NCBI RefSeq assembly: GCF_022179345.1 | Contig: NZ_BPQR01000043.1 | Span: 62,001 to 126,000 of the forward strand | From: Methylobacterium jeotgali | Lineage (GTDB): Bacteria > Pseudomonadota > Alphaproteobacteria > Rhizobiales > Beijerinckiaceae | DNA length: 64,000 nt | Reading direction: 5' to 3' | Part shown: positions 53,785 through 63,769 of the stretch, in pieces | Layout of the letters: every line of letters starts with the position of its first letter | How positions within the stretch are numbered: the first letter of the stretch is position 1 | The notes under the pieces: generated by a model | Databases searched by the model: none | What the model saw: only the letters and a program-made list of their open reading frames with translations | What the model was told of the DNA's origin: nothing | Translations under genes and position numbers: made by a program

Positions 53785-55872
53785 ATGTCGCGTATCAGCA
53801 TCAAGTGCCGGGGCCGCCGGGACGGCGACAGCCGCGCCGGGGCCCGCATCGCCTGCGCCTTGCTCGCGCTCGCGGGGTTCGGCGCCGCCGGGCAGGCGCA
53901 GGCGCAGTCCTTCGCGAGCCTCTGCAATGGGCTCGGCGTCCGCCTGCCCAACCTCGCCGCGACCGGCACGGTCGGCTCCGTCCTCGGCCTGCCGGGCCTC
54001 GACACGGTCGTGAACGGCGTCGTCGGCGACGTGAACGCGAAGATCGTCACGCCGCTCTCCGGCGCCAGCCTGCGGGTCGGCCTGCTCGACGGTCTCGGCA
54101 ACGTCACGAGCCCGATGACGGCCGGCGCCTGCAACGTGGGCGTGTCGAGCCTCGGCCTCGACGTGAGCCGGGGCATCACCATCGGCGGCGCGGGCATCAC
54201 GGGCCTCGGCAGCGCGGCCGGCACCCCGGCGAGCGCCGGCGACGTCACCGCGATCGCCATCGGCGACGGCGCGATCACCGCGCTCGGCCGCGCCAACGCC
54301 CTCGCCCTCGGAACGGGCTCCCTCGCGAACGCGGGCGGCGCCCTCGCGCTCGGCCTCCGGGGCCGGGTCGACGCCCTCGACGGCGTCGCGGTCGGCACCG
54401 ATGCCGCAGCCCGCGTCGCCGGGGCGGTGGCGCTGGGCAAGGGCTCCGTCGCCGATCGGGCCGGTCTCGGCGGCGGCGAGGAGCGCTTCAGCCGGGGCGT
54501 CGTCGCCTCGGTGGCGGGCGCCCTCTCGGTCGGCGCGACGGGCGCCGAGCGCCAGATCGTCAACCTCGCCGGCGGCACCCAGGCGACGGACGCGGTCAAC
54601 GTCCGTCAGCTCGCCTCGGTCGGGGCCGGCCTCGCCGGAGCGATCGGCGGCGGCGCCGTCCTCGACGCGGCGACGGGCGTCGTCATCGCGCCGAGCCTGA
54701 CCATCCGCGGCACCATCCACACGGACGTGGCGGGGGCGGTCTCGGCCATCGACGGCGAGCTGCTGCGGACCTCCGTCGACCTCGACCTCGTCAACCGCAC
54801 CATCGCCGACCTGCGCCTCACCATCGGCGGCGGGACCGGGGGCGGCACGGGTGGCGGCACCGCCTCGGACCCGCTGGTGACGCAGGACTCTCCGACCGGC
54901 ACGATCCGCGTCGGCGCCCGCACCGGCGGCACCAGCGTCGACGTCTCCGGAACGCAGGGTGCGCGGCGGATCAGCGGCGTCGCGCAGGGCACGCAGGCGA
55001 CGGATGCGGTCAACGTCGAGCAGCTCGAAGCCCGCGTCGCCGACATTCCCCTGCGCGCGGACAACAGCCGCGGCGCCGGGGCGCCGGTGGCGAGCGGCCG
55101 GGACGCCTATGCCAGCGCCTACGGGGCGCAGGCCACCGGCGCCGGCGCCCTGGCGGTCGGCACCGGAGCGCTCGCCCGCGCGGCCGGCGCGACGAGCGTC
55201 GGCACCGACGCGCGGGCGGACGGCGAGAACGCTTCCGCCTACGGCGCCGGCGCGGCGGCGACGGGCGCCGGGGCGACCGCCATCGGCCGCTCGGCGGTCG
55301 CGGGCGGCACGGATTCGACGGCCCTCGGCCGCGGCGCGGTCGCCGCACAGGACAACGCGGTGGCGATCGGCGCCGGCGCGACGACGACCCGCGCGGGTCA
55401 GGTCGCGGTCGGCACCTCCGGCAGCACCTACACGATGGCCGGGCTCGGCTCCGCCCAGAGCCGTGCGGCGCAGTCCGGCACGACCCGCTTCGTCACGGCC
55501 GACGCCGCCGGCAACCTCGCCGCCTCCGATTACGGCCCGGCGAATCTCGGGGCCATGCAGGGTCAGGTCGACGCGCTCGGCAACCGCATCGACGCCATGG
55601 GCAACGCGCTCGGACAGGCGGTCGCCCGCTCGAACCGGGAGGCCCGCCAGGGCATCGCGGCGGCGATGGCGATGACCTCGGCCTCGATGCCCTCGATGCC
55701 TGGCCGCACGAGCTGGACGGTGAACGGGGCGACCTTCCGGGGCGAGTGGGCGGGCGGCATCGCCATGGCCCACCGGCTCGACGCGCCGATCCCGATCGCG
55801 GTGACGGCGGGCTTCAGCTACAGCGAGGCGAGCCGCCAGGGCGCCCGCGTCGGTCTCGCGGGCGAGTTCTGA
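53785..55872 (+). CDS. YadA-like trimeric autotransporter adhesin
   Basis: The 695-residue product has a signal peptide (cleavage after GQAQAQ), a first set of YadA-type head repeats (AIGDGAITALGRANALALGTG), two neck motifs (GTQATDAVNVRQL and GTQATDAVNVEQL), a Gly/Thr linker (GGGTGGGTGGGT), a second head-repeat block (AYASAYGAQATGAGALAVGTGALARA onwards) and a C-terminal anchor of about 75 residues (GRTSWTVNGATFRGEWAGGIAMA, ending SRQGARVGLAGEF). It should form a trimeric outer-membrane adhesin. The 80 bases upstream are markedly AT-rich, suggesting a separately controlled promoter. Confidence 0.9.
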   Translation: MSRISIKCRGRRDGDSRAGARIACALLALAGFGAAGQAQAQSFASLCNGLGVRLPNLAATGTVGSVLGLPGLDTVVNGVVGDVNAKIVTPLSGASLRVGLLDGLGNVTSPMTAGACNVGVSSLGLDVSRGITIGGAGITGLGSAAGTPASAGDVTAIAIGDGAITALGRANALALGTGSLANAGGALALGLRGRVDALDGVAVGTDAAARVAGAVALGKGSVADRAGLGGGEERFSRGVVASVAGALSVGATGAERQIVNLAGGTQATDAVNVRQLASVGAGLAGAIGGGAVLDAATGVVIAPSLTIRGTIHTDVAGAVSAIDGELLRTSVDLDLVNRTIADLRLTIGGGTGGGTGGGTASDPLVTQDSPTGTIRVGARTGGTSVDVSGTQGARRISGVAQGTQATDAVNVEQLEARVADIPLRADNSRGAGAPVASGRDAYASAYGAQATGAGALAVGTGALARAAGATSVGTDARADGENASAYGAGAAATGAGATAIGRSAVAGGTDSTALGRGAVAAQDNAVAIGAGATTTRAGQVAVGTSGSTYTMAGLGSAQSRAAQSGTTRFVTADAAGNLAASDYGPANLGAMQGQVDALGNRIDAMGNALGQAVARSNREARQGIAAAMAMTSASMPSMPGRTSWTVNGATFRGEWAGGIAMAHRLDAPIPIAVTAGFSYSEASRQGARVGLAGEF

Positions 55873-55916
55873 GCGGTCGGCGGCAACCCCTCTTCGGAAC
55901 CCATTCGCGAAAGCAG

Positions 55917-55945
55917 CGGGGGCCGGGCATGAAGCCCGGCCCCCG
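55917..55945. terminator. Strong bidirectional hairpin after the adhesin
   Basis: CGGGGGCCGGGC and GCCCGGCCCCCG form a perfect 12-base stem around ATGAA. It lies between the adhesin stop and the convergent ndvA stop and can terminate both. It has no T-run, as is common at this GC content. Confidence 0.7.
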
Positions 55946-55961
55946 ATCCGTTCGGGTCGTG

Positions 55962-57740
55962 TCAGGCCGCGAGGGCTGCGGGCTCGGAAGCGTCCTCGGC
56001 GGCCATGAACTGGGCCTTGGCGAGCTCCGCGAAGCGGCCGCCCTGCGCCACCAGGCTTTCGAAGGTGCCCTCCTCGACGATCCGGCCCTCGTGGAAGACG
56101 AGGATGCGGTCGGCGTCGCGGATGGTGGCCAGGCGGTGGGCGATCACGAAGGTGGTCCGGCCCTTCATGACCTCCTCGAGCGCACCCTGGAGCTTGCGCT
56201 CGGTGGCGGCGTCGAGAGCGCTCGTCGCCTCGTCGAGGATCAGCACCGGCGGGTTCTTGAGGAGCGCGCGGGCGATCGAGAGGCGCTGGCGCTCGCCGCC
56301 GGAGAGCGAGCGGCCACGCTCGCCGATCACCGTGTCGAGGCCGTCGGGCTGCCGGGCGATGAACTCGGAGGCCTGGGCGCGCTCCAGGGCATCGAGCATC
56401 TCGGCATCCGTGGCGTCGGGGCGGCCGACCTGCAGGTTCTCGCGGATCGAGCGGGCGAACAGCATCGGCTCCTGGAAGACCACGCCGATGTTGTGGCGCA
56501 GGCTCGACAGGGCGAGGTCGCGGATGTCGGCGCCGTCGATGGTCACGCGGCCCTGCGCCGGGTCGAAGGTGCGGTGCAGGAGGCCGAGCGTCGTCGACTT
56601 GCCCGAGCCCGTGGTGCCGACGAGCGCCACCGTCTCGCCGGCGCGGGCGGAGAACGAGACCGTATCGAGGGCCCGGCGGCGGCCGTCGTAGGAGAAGGAC
56701 ACGTCCTCGAAGGCGACCTCGCCGCCGAGGCGGCCGACGGCCTTGGCCTGCGGCCGGTCGTGGACGGCGGGCACGGTGTCGAGGATCTCGAAGAACTCGG
56801 CGATCTTCGGCGCCTGCTGGAACAGGCCGTTCACGAAGGCGGCGACGTGGTCGAGCCGGGCGACGAGCATGGTCGCGAGGCTCATGAAGGCGACGACCTC
56901 GCCGACCGTGGTCTGGCCGTGCTGGAACAGGAAGATGCCGGTCACGAAGATCGCGGTCATGGTCAGCGTCGCCGAGGCGCGGGTGGCGACGTTGGCGAGC
57001 GCCCACCAGGACAGCACCGGGATCTGCGCGGCGAGGAGCCGGCTGATCATGTCGTGCATGGCATCCTTCTCCGCCTTGGCGCGGGTGAAGGACTGGATGA
57101 CGGCGACGTTGCCGAGCGCGTCGGAGGCGTGGGCGGCCAGCCCCGAATGATATGCCTCGACGCGGCCCTGCAGGGTCTCGGTGCGGCGCATGACGAAGGT
57201 CGTGAGCGCGGTGAACACCACGACCAGCACGACGAGGATCGAGCCGAGCTGCCAGTTCACGAACAGCGTCAGCGGGAGCAGCACGCCGAGCGAGACGAGC
57301 GCCGAGAGATGGTCGCGGAAGAAGCCGAGCCACAGCCAGGCCATGCCGTTGGTGCCCTCCAGCATCGCCTTGAGGACGCGGCCGGAATGGTTGGCGGAGT
57401 GGAAGGCGAGCGGCAGGTCGAGCACGTGCTCGAAGTAGCCGGCCATGGTGGCGAGCCGGCTGCGATGGGCGAGCCGGTCGGCGTGGAGCGCGATGGCGAC
57501 GCCGGCCGCGATGGTGAAGAAGCCGAAGCCCATCCAGGCCGCGATCAGCGGCACCAGGGTCGTGAAGGCGTCGGCGCCGCGGGCGAGATGGGTGAGCTCG
57601 TCGATGATGCGGCCCATCAGCAGCGGCTCCACGAAGGCCGCTCCGGCGAGCGCGATGTTCGTCGCCGCCAAGCCGATGGCCAGCCGCTTCTCGCTGCCGA
57701 GAAGGCCGAGGACGCGCGAGTAGAGACGAACGAACGACAT
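55962..57740 (-). CDS. ndvA: NdvA/ChvA-type beta-glucan exporter ABC protein
   Basis: The 592-residue product fuses a six-helix membrane domain ([47 protein letters not shown] onward) with an ABC ATPase: Walker [10 protein letters not shown], signature [15 protein letters not shown], Walker [14 protein letters not shown]-loop AHRLATI. The N-terminal wording and HANHSGR-like ([30 protein letters not shown]) segment match NdvA/ChvA, which export cyclic beta-1,2-glucan in Rhizobiales. No glucan synthase is visible nearby. Confidence 0.9.
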   Translation of the reverse strand: MSFVRLYSRVLGLLGSEKRLAIGLAATNIALAGAAFVEPLLMGRIIDELTHLARGADAFTTLVPLIAAWMGFGFFTIAAGVAIALHADRLAHRSRLATMAGYFEHVLDLPLAFHSANHSGRVLKAMLEGTNGMAWLWLGFFRDHLSALVSLGVLLPLTLFVNWQLGSILVVLVVVFTALTTFVMRRTETLQGRVEAYHSGLAAHASDALGNVAVIQSFTRAKAEKDAMHDMISRLLAAQIPVLSWWALANVATRASATLTMTAIFVTGIFLFQHGQTTVGEVVAFMSLATMLVARLDHVAAFVNGLFQQAPKIAEFFEILDTVPAVHDRPQAKAVGRLGGEVAFEDVSFSYDGRRRALDTVSFSARAGETVALVGTTGSGKSTTLGLLHRTFDPAQGRVTIDGADIRDLALSSLRHNIGVVFQEPMLFARSIRENLQVGRPDATDAEMLDALERAQASEFIARQPDGLDTVIGERGRSLSGGERQRLSIARALLKNPPVLILDEATSALDAATERKLQGALEEVMKGRTTFVIAHRLATIRDADRILVFHEGRIVEEGTFESLVAQGGRFAELAKAQFMAAEDASEPAALAA

Positions 57741-57943
57741 GCCCAGCTCCAGCTACCCCTCAGGCGCGGCCCCCGTGCCGGAGCCTTCGCCTCGCCTCCG
57801 GAGCCGGCCGCCGCTCGACGCGGCCTAAACCTCCGGGACGCATGGGCTTATGCCGACGCCCGGCTGAACGGCGCATGACGGATCGCGCCCTTTACGCTTC
57901 CTTCAGCATGATTGCCTAACGCTCGCCCAGGGAGCCGGCCTCC

Positions 57944-58759
57944 GTGGAGGATGCCGGCGGTGCAACAGCGTTCGGGCCCGCCGTCATGGATCTCGCTACC
58001 GGTATCGGCCTGCTCGGCGGCCTCGGCGTGGTCTTCACGCTGATCATGATCGACGGCGGCAACTTCGCCGCCTACTTCGACAAGCACGCGGTGATCGTGA
58101 TCTTCGGCGGCGCCACCGCCGCCACGATGATGCGCTTCCCGTTCTCGACGATCATGCACGGCCTGCCCATGGGCCTGCGATTCGCCTTCACCATGCGCTC
58201 GGTGAAGCCCCGCGACCTCATCGAGGAGATCACCAAGATCGCAGACCTCGTTCGGAAGTCCGGCCCGATGGCGCTGGAGAACATGGAGATCTCCGACCCG
58301 TTCCTGGCCCAGGGCGCGCGCTACATCGCCGACGGCTACGACCGCGACTTCATCCGCGACACGATGGAGCGCGACCGCGACAACTTCCTGATGCATCTCG
58401 ACGAGGGTTCGAAGATCTACCGCGCCTTCGGCGACTGCGCGCCGGCCTGGGGCATGATCGGCACCATCCTCGGCATGGTGACGATGTTCGCCAACATGTC
58501 CGATCCCTCGAAGCTCGGCCCCGCCATGGCGACCGCCCTGCTCGCGACGCTCTACGGCGCGCTCATCGCCAACATGATCACCCTGCCGCTCGCCGACAAG
58601 CTGCACGTCAAGCTCGAGGAGGAGGACGTGTCGCGCTCGCTCATCATCGACGGCATCCTGCTGATCCGCGACCAGAAGAGCTCCTCGCTCGTGCGCGAGA
58701 TGCTCGTCGCCTACCTGCCCCACAACCACCGCGAGGAGCTGATGGCCGAAGCGGCCTGA
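57944..58759 (+). CDS. motA: Flagellar stator protein MotA (PomA-like)
   Basis: The 271-residue product has four membrane helices and the MotA/PomA signature: MDLATGIGLLGGLGVVFTLIMIDGG, VIFGGATAATMMRFP, and PAWGMIGTILGMVTMF followed by ATALLATLYGALIANMITLPLADKL. I use the GTG at 57944, which has AGGGAG upstream; an ATG at 57986 is the alternative. It sits with motB alone, away from any flagellar gene in the window. The coupling ion is not decided. Confidence 0.9.
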   Translation: MEDAGGATAFGPAVMDLATGIGLLGGLGVVFTLIMIDGGNFAAYFDKHAVIVIFGGATAATMMRFPFSTIMHGLPMGLRFAFTMRSVKPRDLIEEITKIADLVRKSGPMALENMEISDPFLAQGARYIADGYDRDFIRDTMERDRDNFLMHLDEGSKIYRAFGDCAPAWGMIGTILGMVTMFANMSDPSKLGPAMATALLATLYGALIANMITLPLADKLHVKLEEEDVSRSLIIDGILLIRDQKSSSLVREMLVAYLPHNHREELMAEAA

Positions 58760-58790
58760 CGCGTCGCCCGATCGAGGGAGGGCCTGAGCG

Positions 58791-59624
58791 GTGGCCAAGA
58801 AGAAGCGCGGCGGCGCGCATGGCGGCCATGGCTGGTTCGTCACCTTCGCCGACCTGATGGCGCTCCTGATGAGCTTCTTCGTGATGATCGCCGCGTACTC
58901 CACGCAGGATCAGAAGAAGATGCAGGTGGTGGCCGGCTCCATGCGCGACGCCTTCGGCGTCAACAAGGAATCGAAGTTCGCCGGCATCATCGAATCGACC
59001 GGCCTGCCGACCGCCGAGCACGTGAAGTACCTGCGCGACATCCCGCCCGAGCGCGCCTCGGACCGCACGACGCCCCCCTCCATCGACCAGAGCGCCGAGA
59101 TCGGCCTGACCGACAAGGGCGAGGCGGAGAACTTCGGCCTCGCCGCCGCCTCCCTGCGGCAGGCCTTCCAGGACATGCCCGAGATCGCGGAGCTGTCGAA
59201 GAACATCGTCATCACGCCCACGCAGAAGGGGCTCGACGTCTCGCTCGTCGACCAGGACGGGCGCTCGATGTTCCCGGAAGGGTCGAGCCGCCCCAACGAC
59301 CGCACGCGGCGCCTCCTGGAGAAGATCGCCCCGGCGCTCCGCCAGTTGCCGAACCGCATCGCCATCACCGGATTCACCGCGAGCGAGCGGCCGGGGACGC
59401 GCCCGGCGGCGCCGCCCTGGGAGATCTCGGCGAACCGCGCCATCAGCGTGCGGGAGGTGCTGGCCGGGGCGGGCGTGCCCGACGACCGCTTCGCCTCCGT
59501 CGCCGGAAAGGCGGATACCGAGCCGCTGTTCCCGGACAACCCCTATATCGCGGCGAACCGGCGCGTGACGGTCACGCTCCTCAAGGAAGCGCCCCCGACC
59601 CCGGTCGGATACGGGATGCCCTGA
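58791..59624 (+). CDS. motB: Flagellar stator protein MotB, altered OmpA motif
   Basis: The 277-residue product has one membrane helix with the ion-binding Asp (WFVTFADLMALLMSFFVMIAA, D21), a periplasmic linker, and a C-terminal OmpA-like domain. In that domain the usual GHTD is GFTA (ITGFTASERPGTRP), so a residue normally used to bind peptidoglycan is missing, although WEISANRA and NRRVTVTL are kept. The start is GTG, 31 bases after motA. Confidence 0.88.
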   Translation: MAKKKRGGAHGGHGWFVTFADLMALLMSFFVMIAAYSTQDQKKMQVVAGSMRDAFGVNKESKFAGIIESTGLPTAEHVKYLRDIPPERASDRTTPPSIDQSAEIGLTDKGEAENFGLAAASLRQAFQDMPEIAELSKNIVITPTQKGLDVSLVDQDGRSMFPEGSSRPNDRTRRLLEKIAPALRQLPNRIAITGFTASERPGTRPAAPPWEISANRAISVREVLAGAGVPDDRFASVAGKADTEPLFPDNPYIAANRRVTVTLLKEAPPTPVGYGMP

Positions 59625-59628
59625 CCGA

Positions 59629-60129
59629 CTACTTGGCGACGAGCAGCGCCCAGTAGACCTTGTACTTCGAGCCCGGTGCGTAGGCGGTGGCGATGCCCAT
59701 CCGGGTCGCGTCCGGCGAGAGCATCACCGCGTTGTGGGCCGGGCTGTCGCGCCAGCCCGAGAAGGCTTCCGCCAGGGTGTGGTAGCCGGCCGAGAGGTTG
59801 GCGCCGGCGGAGGCGTAGCCGAGGCGGGTGACGGCGACCCGCACGGTCTGGGCCTGGCTCGGCCGGTCGGCGAGCGCCATCGAGGCGGCCTCCGCCTCGG
59901 CGAGACGCTGCAGCTCCGGATCGACGGCGAGCGCCGTCACGCCCTTCCCGCGGCGGTAGGCGGAGATCATGTCGGCTGCGCCGGCCGCGTCGAGCCGGGC
60001 GGTCTCGGTGGTCAGCGGCTGGTAGAGGGCGGGCAGCGCGGAGGTGGCGGCGCGGTCCGACGCGCAGCCCGCGAGCGCCAGGCTCGCGCCTCCCGAGACC
60101 AGAATCCCCAACGCCGCACGCCGCTTCAC
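59629..60129 (-). CDS. CAP-domain lipoprotein
   Basis: The 166-residue product has a lipobox (LALAGC) after a short signal and a CAP (SCP/PR1-like) domain: ADMISAYRRGKGVTALAVDPELQRLAEAEAASMA, ANLSAGYHTLAEAFSGWRDSPAHNAVML, and RMGIATAYAPGSKYKVYWALLV. I chose the GTG at 60129 because GGGAG is eight bases upstream; the TTG at 60135 is too close to it. The role is unknown. It is convergent with motB. Confidence 0.82.
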   Translation of the reverse strand: MKRRAALGILVSGGASLALAGCASDRAATSALPALYQPLTTETARLDAAGAADMISAYRRGKGVTALAVDPELQRLAEAEAASMALADRPSQAQTVRVAVTRLGYASAGANLSAGYHTLAEAFSGWRDSPAHNAVMLSPDATRMGIATAYAPGSKYKVYWALLVAK

Positions 60130-60165
60130 CGTCAACGCTCCCGTACCGGACGAGGTCGGAACGCC

Positions 60166-62862
60166 TCAGGCGTCCGACCGCTCCAGCTTACGACGGCTGG
60201 GCGCGCGGGATGTTCCGGATCGCACATCCGCGTCCGGCTCCGCCAAGGCGGAAGGCTCGGCGCTCGTCGCGTCGCCGCTTTTGCCGAGGCCGCCCGCGAT
60301 GGCGCCGAGCGCCCCCTGCACCCCTTCGAGACCCTGCACGGTGACGATGCTCGACGGCGTCCCCATGGCCGGGATCAGCCCCTCCTCCGACAGCGCCTTG
60401 AACACCGCGAAGTTGAGATCGGTGAGCACCTTCAGCCCGAGGCCGACGTCGACGATCGTCGCGAACAGCTCGAACTCCAGATAGGGGTCGCCAATCTTCT
60501 TGAAGACGACCCGCGGCGGCGGCTCCTTCATGACGTCGGCATGGGCCCGGGCGCATTGCTCGATCAGCTCTGCGGCGCGCACCGGGTCCTGGCTGCGCAC
60601 GACGCTGACCGTGAGGTTGACCCGCCCCGCCCGGTCGCCCCGCACCCGGTTCTTCACGATGCCGGAGATCAGGTTCGAGTTCGGGACGATCACCGCCGAG
60701 CGGTCGAAGGTCTGGATCTCCGTGGAGCGCACGGAGATGCGCTTCACGATGCCCTCGCTGTCGCCGATCACCACCTGGTCGCCGACACGGATCGGCCGCT
60801 CCCAGAGCAGCAGCAGGCCCGAGACGAAGTTGTTGACGATCGACTGGAGGCCAAAACCGATACCGACAGAGAGCGCGCCGGCGACGATAGTGAGCTTCTC
60901 GAGGCTCAGCCCCAGGTAGGAGAAGGCCAGCGCCAGGGCGAGCAGGAAGCCGCAATAGCCGGCCACCGTCGAGATCGAGTTGCGCAGGCCCGAATCGAGA
61001 TCGGTCGCCGGCAGGTAGGTGTTCTCCAGCCAGCGCTGCACGCCCCGCGTCACGAAGACGCCGACCATCAGGATGCCGATGCCGAAGGCGATGCTCGACA
61101 GCGAGATGGTGACGTCGCCGACCTTGAACCCGAAGAAGGCCGTGCGCAGCGACGCGGTCACGTCCGTCGAGTCGAGGCCCCAGGGCGCCAGGATCAGGAG
61201 CGCGACGACCGCGATCAGCAGCACCCGCAGAAGGCCGGTGGCGAGCACGCCGATCTGGTTGAGGGAGCGCTTGCGCAGGCCGGTGTTGGCCTGGAGCGTC
61301 GTGGCGATGCGGGTGTCTTCCCGGAGCGCGCCGCCGATGAAGGCCTCGACGCTCTGCACCAGCAGGTAGAGCAGCACGAGCAGGCTCGCAGCCCAGACGA
61401 GCTGGTCGACGAGGAAGGCGGCGAAGGCGACGTAGCCGACGAGCGGTGCCGCGCAGATCACGATCACCGCGAGCCAGCCGAGCATCCGCGCGGGGCCGCC
61501 GAGAGCGCTCGCGCGCTCCGGCGCGACGTAGGGGCCGAGGCAGGCCTCCTCCGCCTGCTGGGTCGAATCGTCGGCGAAGCGGTGCAGGCCGATCGCCAGG
61601 ATCAGGCCGGTGACGACGGCGCCGATGCCGCGGGTGGCGATCGAGACGGGCAGCGCCGCCGAGATGCCGGAGTTCAGCGCCTCGATGGCCTTGGCCACCG
61701 AGATCACCACCGCGATGCTCACGGCGAGCCGGGTGATGCGGGTCGCCGATTCGTCCGTCACCGGCGTCGGCCGCCAGCGCGGCCGGTTCTGCGAGAGCAG
61801 CGCGTCGCAGAGCGCCTGCACGAAGGCGACGAAGGCGAAGCCGCCGGTGATCGCCGCCGCGACCGGCAGGAGGCGCGACGGCAGCAGGTCGGTGGCGTCG
61901 AGCGCGTAGTAGATCGCGTAGCTGCCGAGCACCGCCGGCACGGTGCCGATCAGGAGCACGCGCCAGGCGGCGAGCAGCACGCTGCGCCGATCCGGCTCGC
62001 CCTCGCCCTCGTCCCGGTGCCCGAAGCGGGGCGCAATGTTCCGCCGCCCGAAATAGAGGGCGAAGGAGACGCCGAAGGCGATGCCGAGGAGCAGCAGGTT
62101 GCCCAGCGTGCCGTTGCGCGAGAACAGCAGCATGATGTCGGACAGCGCGCTCTGAAGGGCGCGCATGTCCCGCGGCACGTCCTCGGCGACCCGCGACCAC
62201 AGGGACGGGGCGACGAGGCCCTGCGAACGCTCGAACAGGCCCTTGGTGAAGGCGTCCCGGCGCCGGTTCGAGACCCGGTCGACGATCTGCTCGCTCTGGA
62301 CGAGGAGGGAGCGGGCCAGCCGCTGCGTCTCGTCGATGCCGGCGACCGCGGCCTCGCGCTCGACGCGCTCCTTCGCGATCTCGGGGCTCTCCTCGCCCTC
62401 CTTCGGCTTCGGGCCGAGCTGGGTGAGACGCTCGCGGGCGGAGGCCAGCGGCAGGTCGAGCTCGTCGATGACGGTGCGGATGCCGTCGGCGACGGGCCCG
62501 ACCCCGTCGCGGATGCGCGTCAGGTCGGCGGCGGTGAGGTTGGGGCGCGCCAGCTCCTTCTCGCGGCCCTCGAGGTCGGCGCGCGCCGCGTCGAGCTTGG
62601 CGCGGACCGCCTTGATGTTTTCCGACAGCTCCGGCTTCGGAGGGGCGGGCTTCGCCTCGGGCGCCTTCTCCGGCGCCTTGTTCGCCTCGGGCTTGGCCGC
62701 GTCGGGTTTGGCTCCGTTCGCCGCGGGCGCCGCCCCTTGCGCCGGCGGCCGCTCCCCCTGCCCCGTCGCGCCCTGCGGCGCCAGGGCGGCGACGGCGAGC
62801 GCCGCGGCGAGAAGCAGGCCGTGGAACGATGGCAGACGGCGGGTCGGGAGGCGAAGCGTCAT
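60166..62862 (-). CDS. Large MscS-family mechanosensitive channel
   Basis: The 898-residue product has a signal peptide (HGLLLAAALAVAALAPQGATG), a Pro/Ala-rich periplasmic region, a coiled N-terminal domain (DUF3772-like), about ten membrane helices and a C-terminal MscS core: NFVSGLLLLWERPIRVGDQVVIGDSEGIVKRISVRSTEIQTFDRSAVIVPNSNLISG. It resembles the MscK-size class of osmotic safety valves. The ATG at 62862 has AAGGAT upstream. It lies 36 bases upstream of the CAP gene on the same strand. Confidence 0.9.
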   Translation of the reverse strand: MTLRLPTRRLPSFHGLLLAAALAVAALAPQGATGQGERPPAQGAAPAANGAKPDAAKPEANKAPEKAPEAKPAPPKPELSENIKAVRAKLDAARADLEGREKELARPNLTAADLTRIRDGVGPVADGIRTVIDELDLPLASARERLTQLGPKPKEGEESPEIAKERVEREAAVAGIDETQRLARSLLVQSEQIVDRVSNRRRDAFTKGLFERSQGLVAPSLWSRVAEDVPRDMRALQSALSDIMLLFSRNGTLGNLLLLGIAFGVSFALYFGRRNIAPRFGHRDEGEGEPDRRSVLLAAWRVLLIGTVPAVLGSYAIYYALDATDLLPSRLLPVAAAITGGFAFVAFVQALCDALLSQNRPRWRPTPVTDESATRITRLAVSIAVVISVAKAIEALNSGISAALPVSIATRGIGAVVTGLILAIGLHRFADDSTQQAEEACLGPYVAPERASALGGPARMLGWLAVIVICAAPLVGYVAFAAFLVDQLVWAASLLVLLYLLVQSVEAFIGGALREDTRIATTLQANTGLRKRSLNQIGVLATGLLRVLLIAVVALLILAPWGLDSTDVTASLRTAFFGFKVGDVTISLSSIAFGIGILMVGVFVTRGVQRWLENTYLPATDLDSGLRNSISTVAGYCGFLLALALAFSYLGLSLEKLTIVAGALSVGIGFGLQSIVNNFVSGLLLLWERPIRVGDQVVIGDSEGIVKRISVRSTEIQTFDRSAVIVPNSNLISGIVKNRVRGDRAGRVNLTVSVVRSQDPVRAAELIEQCARAHADVMKEPPPRVVFKKIGDPYLEFELFATIVDVGLGLKVLTDLNFAVFKALSEEGLIPAMGTPSSIVTVQGLEGVQGALGAIAGGLGKSGDATSAEPSALAEPDADVRSGTSRAPSRRKLERSDA

Positions 62863-63223
62863 CGAGATCCTTCTGATCGGCGCCGGCACGCGGGCCCCTG
62901 AAGGCTGTCGCCGGCTCTCGGGGGCTTCTCGCGCGCTGAATACGGCGAAAGCCCGGCCCTGCCCACCCTTCGCGTCCGTCTTGTGGGTGCGACGCCGGGC
63001 GGAGGCCCAGGAACCTTCACAAGCCCGTCATGGTGATATTAGACTAAGCCCCGATGGACAGGGCCTTTTCGTCTCGACATGTCGAGGAGGCGCTGCGGAC
63101 GGGATCGTCCGGGCGCCGGAACGGACCGGTGAAGTCGGCCGGGCGCTGGCCCGGCGCTCCGCCGGGGCGGCGACGCCGTTTCCGGTTCGGGCCCGTCCTC
63201 CATTGCAGGGGAGGCCGGTCGTG
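62863..63223. other. Intergenic region between mscS-like gene and HNH gene
   Basis: No gene is supported in this 361-base divergent gap. It holds an AT-rich stretch near 63030-63050 with TATTAG that could be a -10 for the HNH gene, and a 14-base palindrome at 63073-63086. A long leader of about 170 bases would result. Confidence 0.5.
63073..63086. promoter_or_regulatory. Perfect 14-base palindrome upstream of HNH gene
   Basis: CTCGACATGTCGAG is a perfect palindrome about 140 bases before the HNH ATG and just after the candidate -10 near 63040. It could be an operator for a symmetric repressor. No match to a known box is claimed. Confidence 0.35.
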
Positions 63224-63769
63224 ATGGACCTCCAGACCCTCGTTCTCAACGCCGACTACCGGCCCCTGTCCTACAATCCGCTCTCGCTCTGGTCGTGGAA
63301 GGACGCCTTCACGGCGTTGTTCCTGGACCGGGTGACGCTGGTCGCGAGCTACGACGTCGAGGCCCGCTCCCCGAGCCGGGCGCTGAAGGTCCCGAGCGTT
63401 GTCGCGCTCAAGAACTACGTCACGCTGGCGCGCAGCCCCGCCTTCACCCGCTACAACATCTACCTGCGCGACGGCTTCGCCTGCCAGTATTGCGGCCTGC
63501 GGCTGCCCTCCGGCGGCCTGACCTTCGACCACGTCGTCCCCCGCTCCCGCGGCGGCCTGTCGAGCTGGGAGAACGTCGTGGCGGCCTGCTCGCCCTGCAA
63601 CCTGCGCAAGGCGAACCGCACACCCGACGAGGCCGAGATGCCGCTCGCCGCCGTGCCCCGCCGGCCGACCCGCCACGAGCTGCACCACCGCCAGCCGGAG
63701 TTCGACCACCGGCAGTACCACCACACCTGGCTCGACTACCTCTACTGGGACAGCGAGCTCGAGAGCTGA
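63224..63769 (+). CDS. HNH endonuclease
   Basis: The 181-residue product has an HNH domain with a structural zinc site: C87 and C90 in FACQYCGL, FDHVVPRSRGG with D102 and catalytic H103, SSWENVVAACSPCNLRK with N117, C122, C125 and N126. The N-terminal part (VLNADYRPLSYNPLSLWSWKDAF) is the part I recall for stand-alone bacterial HNH proteins of this size. The ATG at 63224 has GGGGAGG upstream. The substrate is unknown, and no restriction partner is adjacent. Confidence 0.88.
   Translation: MDLQTLVLNADYRPLSYNPLSLWSWKDAFTALFLDRVTLVASYDVEARSPSRALKVPSVVALKNYVTLARSPAFTRYNIYLRDGFACQYCGLRLPSGGLTFDHVVPRSRGGLSSWENVVAACSPCNLRKANRTPDEAEMPLAAVPRRPTRHELHHRQPEFDHRQYHHTWLDYLYWDSELES

Noticed and set aside
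54826-54862. GGC/GGG/ACC microrepeat in the adhesin gene
   Set aside because: It encodes the Gly/Thr linker of the adhesin and has only a few imperfect units, so it is not evidence of phase variation.
53764-57333. 1189-residue minus-strand open frame over the adhesin
   Set aside because: Same cause: codon-bias shadow with no recognisable domain.
53748-57878. 1376-residue open frame spanning the adhesin and ndvA
   Set aside because: It runs in a wrong frame through two well-supported genes and across a terminator, and is Arg-rich low complexity.
59734-62901. 1055-residue open frame over the mscS-like gene
   Set aside because: Antisense shadow of the channel gene, rich in Arg, Gln, Asp and Gly.
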